From contig JAHFCT010000022.1 in the NCBI GenBank assembly GCA_023249375.1, forward strand, positions 1 through 54,202: a stretch of DNA of 54,202 nt, written 5' to 3'. The translations under genes were made by a program, and so were the position numbers. Source of the DNA: Gemmatimonadota bacterium. Lineage in GTDB: Bacteria; Gemmatimonadota; Gemmatimonadetes; Gemmatimonadales; Gemmatimonadaceae. Below are positions 49,981 through 54,202 of the stretch, in pieces. The first letter of the stretch is position 1, and every line of letters starts with the position of its first letter. A model generated the notes under the pieces. It was not told the DNA's origin. It saw only the letters and a list, made by a program, of their open reading frames with translations, and ran no database searches.

Positions 49981-52900
49981 CGACCGTCGAGCGACTGCTC
50001 CACGAGCACGCCCATCATGCGAGGCTGACGCGCGTCGGCATGGCGCTGCGCGTCGCGGGCGCGGCGCTTGGCGTGCTCGCCGTTGGCGCGATCGTTCTTG
50101 GCGGACAGCGCTGGCTTTCGCTGCCGCGCGTCGCACCGTTCCTGGGATGGCTGGTGGTCGCGGTGCTGGTCGCCGTTCGCTGGCGGCTGCAGCGCCGCCG
50201 CGTGCTGGCGCAGCGCACGCCGGCGACGGTGGCCAAGGCAATTGAAGCCGAGCGCACGCTGCGCGATGGCGCCGCGCGCACGCTGCTGGAAGTGGCGCCG
50301 CAGGGCGGGCCGTTCGTCGCGCGCGCCGATGCGCTGCTCGGCGTGCGGCTGGGAGACGGACCACTCGCGCCGCGGCTGCGGCGTCGTGCGTGGCGCGAAC
50401 TGGCGGTCGCCACGACGTGGCTGGCGGCCGTGGGTGCCGCGGTGGCGATGACGGTCACGACGCATCGCGATGGCTGGCGCGCGCTGCTGCATCCGGCGTC
50501 GGCGTGGGCGGGGACGCTGCTTCCCGCCATCGCGTTCGACGATCCGCCGGCGGGACTGCTGCGCGGCGACACGGCCGTGCTGCGCGTGCGTGCGCCGGGC
50601 CGGCGTGCCGTCACGGTGCGTCAGCGCGCCATCGGCGGTGCGTGGCGCGACACGACCCTCGCCGTGCGCGCCGACGCCGCGTCGTGGCGCGTCGGACCGC
50701 TCGACGCGGACCTGCAGCTCATTGCGACCGATGGCCGCGCGGAAAGCGACACGGTGCGGTTGAAGCTCGCCGAGCGATCGTTCGTCGGCGACGTGGCCCT
50801 GTCGGCGCACTTTCCCTCGTACCTTGGCCGCGCCGACGAATCGCTGGGGTCCGAGATGGCGCTGCGCGTTCCGCAGGGGACGACGCTCACCATCAGCGGC
50901 CGCGCGTCGGAACCGCTCACGTCGGTGACATTGGGCAGCGCGGCCGAACGCGTCCCCCTCGTCATCAGCGGGCGCGGATTCAGCGGCCGCTTCGTGCCAC
51001 GCGTTGGCGGCGTGCTGACGTGGCACGCGGATGGCGTGGCGGCACCGATTGCCGATCTGCCCGCGCCGCTGCAGCTGGATGTCGTTCCGGACTCCGCACC
51101 GCAAGTGGATTTCCTCGCCCCCGGCTCTGACTCAAGCGTCGCGCCGAGTGGCACGGTCCGCGTGGCGGTGGCCGCGGCCGATGATCGCGTGCTGCGCGAC
51201 GTGACGCTGGCGGTGTGGGTGAAGCGAGGCGACGGCCGCGCCACTCCGCCGCAGTCGCGCCAGTTGTTCGAAGGCGGTGCGCCGTCGTTCATTGGTGCGA
51301 TGACGGTGGACCTCGCCGCGCTCTCGCTGCAGCCGGGCGACGTGGTGCATGTGCAAGCGTCCGCGCACGACGACGCGCCGTGGGGCCAGATGGGCAAGAG
51401 CCGCGAGCTGCTGCTGCGCGTTCCGGCGATCGAGGATCAGCGTCGCGAGGCGCGGGCGGCGGCGGATTCGCTCGTGAGCCGCGCGGTGGCGGCGGCGCGC
51501 GCGCAGCAGCAGCTCGAGCAGCGCACCAACGACGCGGCGAGGGCGCGCACGCCGAACGAGCAGGGCAAGGCCGGTGATCGCAAGGCGCCCGAGGCGATGT
51601 CATTCGAAGCCGCCGAGAAGGCGAAGGCGTTGGCGAAGGACCAGGCGCAGATGGCGGAGCGCTCGCGCGAGGTGCAAGAGGCCACGAAGGAACTTGAGGA
51701 ACGTCTGCGCGCCGCAGGCGGGCTCGACAGTTCGCTGCAGGCGCAGCTGCGCGAGGCGCAGAAGCTGATCCGCGAGGCGATGACGCCCGAACTGCTGGCG
51801 GCGATGAAGAAGCTCGAGGGCGCGGCGCAGGACCTGTCGCAGGATCGTGCGCGTCAGTCGATGGCCGATCTGGCCGAGCAGCAGAAGCGGCTGCGCGAGG
51901 CGCTGCAGAAGAGCGCGGAGATGCTCAAGCGCGCCGCGCTCGAGGGGCAGATGAAGACGCTGCGCGAAGACGCGGCGTCGATGGCGCGCAAGCAGCAGCA
52001 GGTGGCCGACTCCGGCGCCTCCGATGCGTCGCGTGCGAAGTCCGTCGCGCAGCAGACGGCTGATCTCGCCAAGGAGATTCAGCAGCTGCAGCAGCGGCTC
52101 GAGCGCGAGCGCGCCAATGCGGGGGCGCGTCAGGCCGATGCGGCGGCGAGCCAGGCGCAGGCGTCCCGCGAGGCGATGCAGCGCGCGGCACAGGACGGCA
52201 CCAAGCAGGGGCGCGAGCAGGCGGCGAAGGAAGCCGCGCAGGCGATGCAGCAGGCCGGGCAGTCGCTGCAGCAGGCGCGCGAGCAGCAGGTGGCGGCGTG
52301 GAAAAATGACATCACCGGCTCGCTCGACAAAGCCGTGCAGGAAATGATGCAGCTCGCCCGGCAGCAGGAGCAGCTCGCCGATCAGGCACAGCAGGGACAG
52401 CAGGGACAGCAGGGCCAGCAGAGCCAGCAGGGACAGCCGAGCGACATGCGCGGCCAGCAGTCGGCGTTGCAGCAGGGCGTGCAGCGCGCCAGCGAGCGGC
52501 TTTCTGAACAGGCCAAGAAGTCGGCGATGGTGTCGCCGGGTGCGCAGCAGGCGATGAAGGACGCGCAGCAGCGCGTGGATCAGGCGATGCGCGATGCGAA
52601 CAGCGCGCAGCAAGGGCAGGGCGGACAGCAGCAGCAGGCCGGTTCGATGCGTGATGCGGCGCAGGCGCTGCGGCAGGCGGCCAGCGCGCTGGCCCGCGAT
52701 CGCGAGCGGGTGGACGGGGCGCAATCGGGCAGCGGCGTTCCCGAGATGATCGCCGAGCTGCAGAAGCTCGCGCAGCAGCAGGGCGAGGTGAACGCGCAGA
52801 TGGCCAGCCTGCTGCCGACACCCAGTCAGGGCCGGCAGAGTCCAGACGCGGCCGCGCTCGACAAGGCGCGCGTGCTCGCACGGCAGCAGCGCGCCGTCGC

Positions 52901-53348
52901 CAAGGCGCTCGACGACGTGCAGGACCTGGACGCGACGGGCAAGACGCGCGAACTCGCCCGCGAGGCGCGCACGCTCGCGCAGGCGCTCGAAGCCGGTGCG
53001 GCCGATCCGTCCACGCTCGACCGGCAGCAGCGGCTCTTCCGCAAGATGCTCGACGCGGGGCGGCTGCTGCAGCAGGAAGAGCGCGACGAGCAGGGGCCGC
53101 GCGAGTCGAAGCCCGGTGACAAGGTGTCGCCGTTTGCGCCGCCCGATGCGAGCGTGCGCGGACGCGACGCGCTCCGGTACCGCGCGCCGACGTGGGACGA
53201 GCTGAAGAGTCTTGCGCCCGAAGAGCGCCGCTCGGTGCTCGAATACTTCCGGCGCCTCAACGCGTCGGGCGGCGGGCCGACGACGGACACGCCCCGCGCC
53301 ACGCCAGACGGCGGACCGCGGACGCCGGAGCCGGCGAAGACGCCGTGA
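49977..53348 (+). CDS. DUF4175-like large membrane protein with coiled coil
   Basis: 1123 residues. The membrane segments are near the N-terminus (ALGVLAVGAIVLGGQRW, LGWLVVAVLVAVRW, WLAAVGAAVAMTVTT). A beta-sandwich periplasmic region follows (about 200-480, VRAPGRRAVTVRQRAIGGAW, VRVAVAAADDRVLRDVTLAV). From about 490 it becomes an extremely Ala/Gln/Arg-rich coiled coil with a QQGQQGQQGQQSQQGQ tract near 800. The C-terminus ends EERRSVLEYFRRLNASGGGP, as in DUF4175 proteins. The function is unknown. The linkage to DUF4159 suggests a shared envelope complex. Confidence 0.8.
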   Translation: MTTVERLLHEHAHHARLTRVGMALRVAGAALGVLAVGAIVLGGQRWLSLPRVAPFLGWLVVAVLVAVRWRLQRRRVLAQRTPATVAKAIEAERTLRDGAARTLLEVAPQGGPFVARADALLGVRLGDGPLAPRLRRRAWRELAVATTWLAAVGAAVAMTVTTHRDGWRALLHPASAWAGTLLPAIAFDDPPAGLLRGDTAVLRVRAPGRRAVTVRQRAIGGAWRDTTLAVRADAASWRVGPLDADLQLIATDGRAESDTVRLKLAERSFVGDVALSAHFPSYLGRADESLGSEMALRVPQGTTLTISGRASEPLTSVTLGSAAERVPLVISGRGFSGRFVPRVGGVLTWHADGVAAPIADLPAPLQLDVVPDSAPQVDFLAPGSDSSVAPSGTVRVAVAAADDRVLRDVTLAVWVKRGDGRATPPQSRQLFEGGAPSFIGAMTVDLAALSLQPGDVVHVQASAHDDAPWGQMGKSRELLLRVPAIEDQRREARAAADSLVSRAVAAARAQQQLEQRTNDAARARTPNEQGKAGDRKAPEAMSFEAAEKAKALAKDQAQMAERSREVQEATKELEERLRAAGGLDSSLQAQLREAQKLIREAMTPELLAAMKKLEGAAQDLSQDRARQSMADLAEQQKRLREALQKSAEMLKRAALEGQMKTLREDAASMARKQQQVADSGASDASRAKSVAQQTADLAKEIQQLQQRLERERANAGARQADAAASQAQASREAMQRAAQDGTKQGREQAAKEAAQAMQQAGQSLQQAREQQVAAWKNDITGSLDKAVQEMMQLARQQEQLADQAQQGQQGQQGQQSQQGQPSDMRGQQSALQQGVQRASERLSEQAKKSAMVSPGAQQAMKDAQQRVDQAMRDANSAQQGQGGQQQQAGSMRDAAQALRQAASALARDRERVDGAQSGSGVPEMIAELQKLAQQQGEVNAQMASLLPTPSQGRQSPDAAALDKARVLARQQRAVAKALDDVQDLDATGKTRELAREARTLAQALEAGAADPSTLDRQQRLFRKMLDAGRLLQQEERDEQGPRESKPGDKVSPFAPPDASVRGRDALRYRAPTWDELKSLAPEERRSVLEYFRRLNASGGGPTTDTPRATPDGGPRTPEPAKTP

Positions 53349-53358
53349 CGACGGCGCG

Positions 53359-54202
53359 ATGAAGCGGCGCTGCCTGCACTACGCGCTCGCCGCGCTCGCG
53401 GCGCTCGCGCCACTCACGGCGCTCGCCGCACTCGCCGCACCCCGTGCCGCCTGGGCGCAGGCCCAGCCCGGCGAAGTGCCGCTGCGCCGCGGCATCGACC
53501 TTGAAAACGCGGGCAAGTATCGCGAAGCCGTTGGCGCGTATCGCGAAGCACTCGCGCAGGGCGCCACCGCCAACGCCATCCTCGGACTCGAGCGTGCCTT
53601 CGGCGCGATGGGGCAGGATGACTCGGTGCTGCCGGCGCTCGACGGCTTGCTGCGCGCCTCGCCGCGCGACCCCACGCTGCGCGGCGTGCTGCTGCGCACG
53701 CTGCGCGCCCTCGGCCGTGATGCCGCGGCGCGCCGCGCCTTCGACGAATGGCGCGCACTCGATCCGCGCGACGCGGCGCCCTACCGCGAGTACGTGCGAC
53801 TGCTGCTCACCGATCGTCGGGCGGCGCAGGCGGATTCGGTGCTGCAGTTGGCGGTGGCGGCGCGGGGCGGCGCGTCGCGCGAGTTCGCCACGGAGTTCGC
53901 CGATCTGTACGCGACGATGGGGCAGTGGGACGCGGCCGCCGCCGCGTGGCGCGATGCGATGGTCGACGACCCTTATCTGGATCAGTCGGCGGTGTACTCG
54001 CTGATGGGCGCGCCGAGTGCGTCTCGCGACGGTGTCCGCAACGCGCTCGCGCTGCCGGTGGGAAAGTCACCGCGCACGTCGGCGCCCGCCACGGTTGCGC
54101 CCGCCACGGTCGCGCCCGCCGCAGTCGCACTCACCACGGTCGCGCTCACCACGGTCGCGCTCGCCCGCACCCGAGCTTGGCTCGAGCTGCGCTGGGGTTT
54201 TC
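53359..54202 (+). CDS. Exported TPR-repeat protein (3' end beyond the window)
   Basis: 281 codons are visible from ATG 53359. The signal peptide is Ala/Leu-rich (ALAALAALAPLTALAALAAP, ending RAAWAQ). TPR-like helical pairs follow (LRRGIDLENAGKYREAVGAY, ALGRDAAARRAFDEWRALDP, FADLYATMGQWDAAAAAWRD). Near the edge is a repeated APATV/ALTTV linker encoded by 15-bp tandem repeats. The frame is open to the end of the window, so the protein is partial. It is third in the DUF4159-DUF4175 operon, 10 nt after the stop. Confidence 0.75.
   Translation, partial: MKRRCLHYALAALAALAPLTALAALAAPRAAWAQAQPGEVPLRRGIDLENAGKYREAVGAYREALAQGATANAILGLERAFGAMGQDDSVLPALDGLLRASPRDPTLRGVLLRTLRALGRDAAARRAFDEWRALDPRDAAPYREYVRLLLTDRRAAQADSVLQLAVAARGGASREFATEFADLYATMGQWDAAAAAWRDAMVDDPYLDQSAVYSLMGAPSASRDGVRNALALPVGKSPRTSAPATVAPATVAPAAVALTTVALTTVALARTRAWLELRWGF
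54082..54156 (+). repeat. 15-bp in-frame tandem repeat (5 units)
   Basis: Five consecutive 15-bp units related to GCGCCCGCCACGGTC, encoding APATV, APATV, APAAV, ALTTV and ALTTV in the linker of the TPR protein. Confidence 0.8.

Noticed and set aside
51430-53050. Minus-strand leucine-rich open frame opposite the DUF4175 coiled coil
   Set aside because: The Leu/Arg-rich translation is the antisense of CAG/GCG-rich Gln/Ala codons. There is no start signal or domain.

Overview
This is a high-G+C window from a didermic chromosome. The gene content suggests Gemmatimonadota: DUF4159 and DUF4175 partners, PD40 propeller proteins, S45 and M28 exported hydrolases, and GTG/TTG starts with 4-nt stop/start overlaps. 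That assignment is inference from content, since no rRNA gene is present. Almost all of the window is densely packed core genome, and no phage, IS or CRISPR is visible.

Layout. 1-2.9 kb (minus): the start of an unrecognised protein, a CsgG-like lipoprotein-type protein, a metallo-beta-lactamase-fold hydrolase and a Crp/Fnr regulator. 2.9-7.9 kb (plus): a translation/division operon rpmE-prfA-prmC-ylbF-like-tmk-S41 protease. In it, prfA appears to start at a CTG overlapping the rpmE stop. 8-25 kb (minus): M28 and S45 exported hydrolases, lolA, aroF (DAHP synthase), a secreted FlgD-Ig protein, smc, two SPOR-type envelope proteins, a large protease-like/propeller/Omp85-like barrel protein and rsfS. 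25.5-27.7 kb (minus): rpsF-rpsR-DUF2232-rplI behind a strong sigma70-type promoter.

27.8-35.9 kb (plus) is the standout. It is a complete lasso-peptide biosynthetic cluster inserted between the rpsF operon and ychF. It holds two precursor genes (one only 56 codons long), a PqqD-type recognition protein (B1), a leader protease (B2), an arginine-methyltransferase-like enzyme, an asparagine-synthetase-like cyclase (C), an HPr-kinase-like peptide kinase, a nucleotidyltransferase-family protein and an ABC exporter (D). The two precursors align without gaps over their last 35 residues. They predict 18-residue cores starting with Lys1, with a ring-closing Asp9 and an invariant C-terminal Arg17-Thr18. 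These two residues are plausible targets of the methyltransferase and kinase. The Lys1 start, the PRMT-like tailoring enzyme and the duplicate precursor with its own promoter make the pathway unusual.

36-45 kb: ychF, a CheW protein with an inserted zinc-binding CZB domain, a four-helix-bundle protein overlapping pth antisense, then pth-rplY-prs-tRNA-Gln-ispE-membrane flippase-like protein-degenerate HPt scaffold. 45.2-54.2 kb: pdxJ, a small lipoprotein, methylmalonyl-CoA epimerase, trxA, an unknown conserved protein, rsmI, and a DUF4159-DUF4175-TPR operon running off the end.

A dispersed intergenic palindromic repeat (arm close to GAGGACAGGGATCACGGAT) occurs at about 7.9, 13.9, 21.6 and 45.1 kb.
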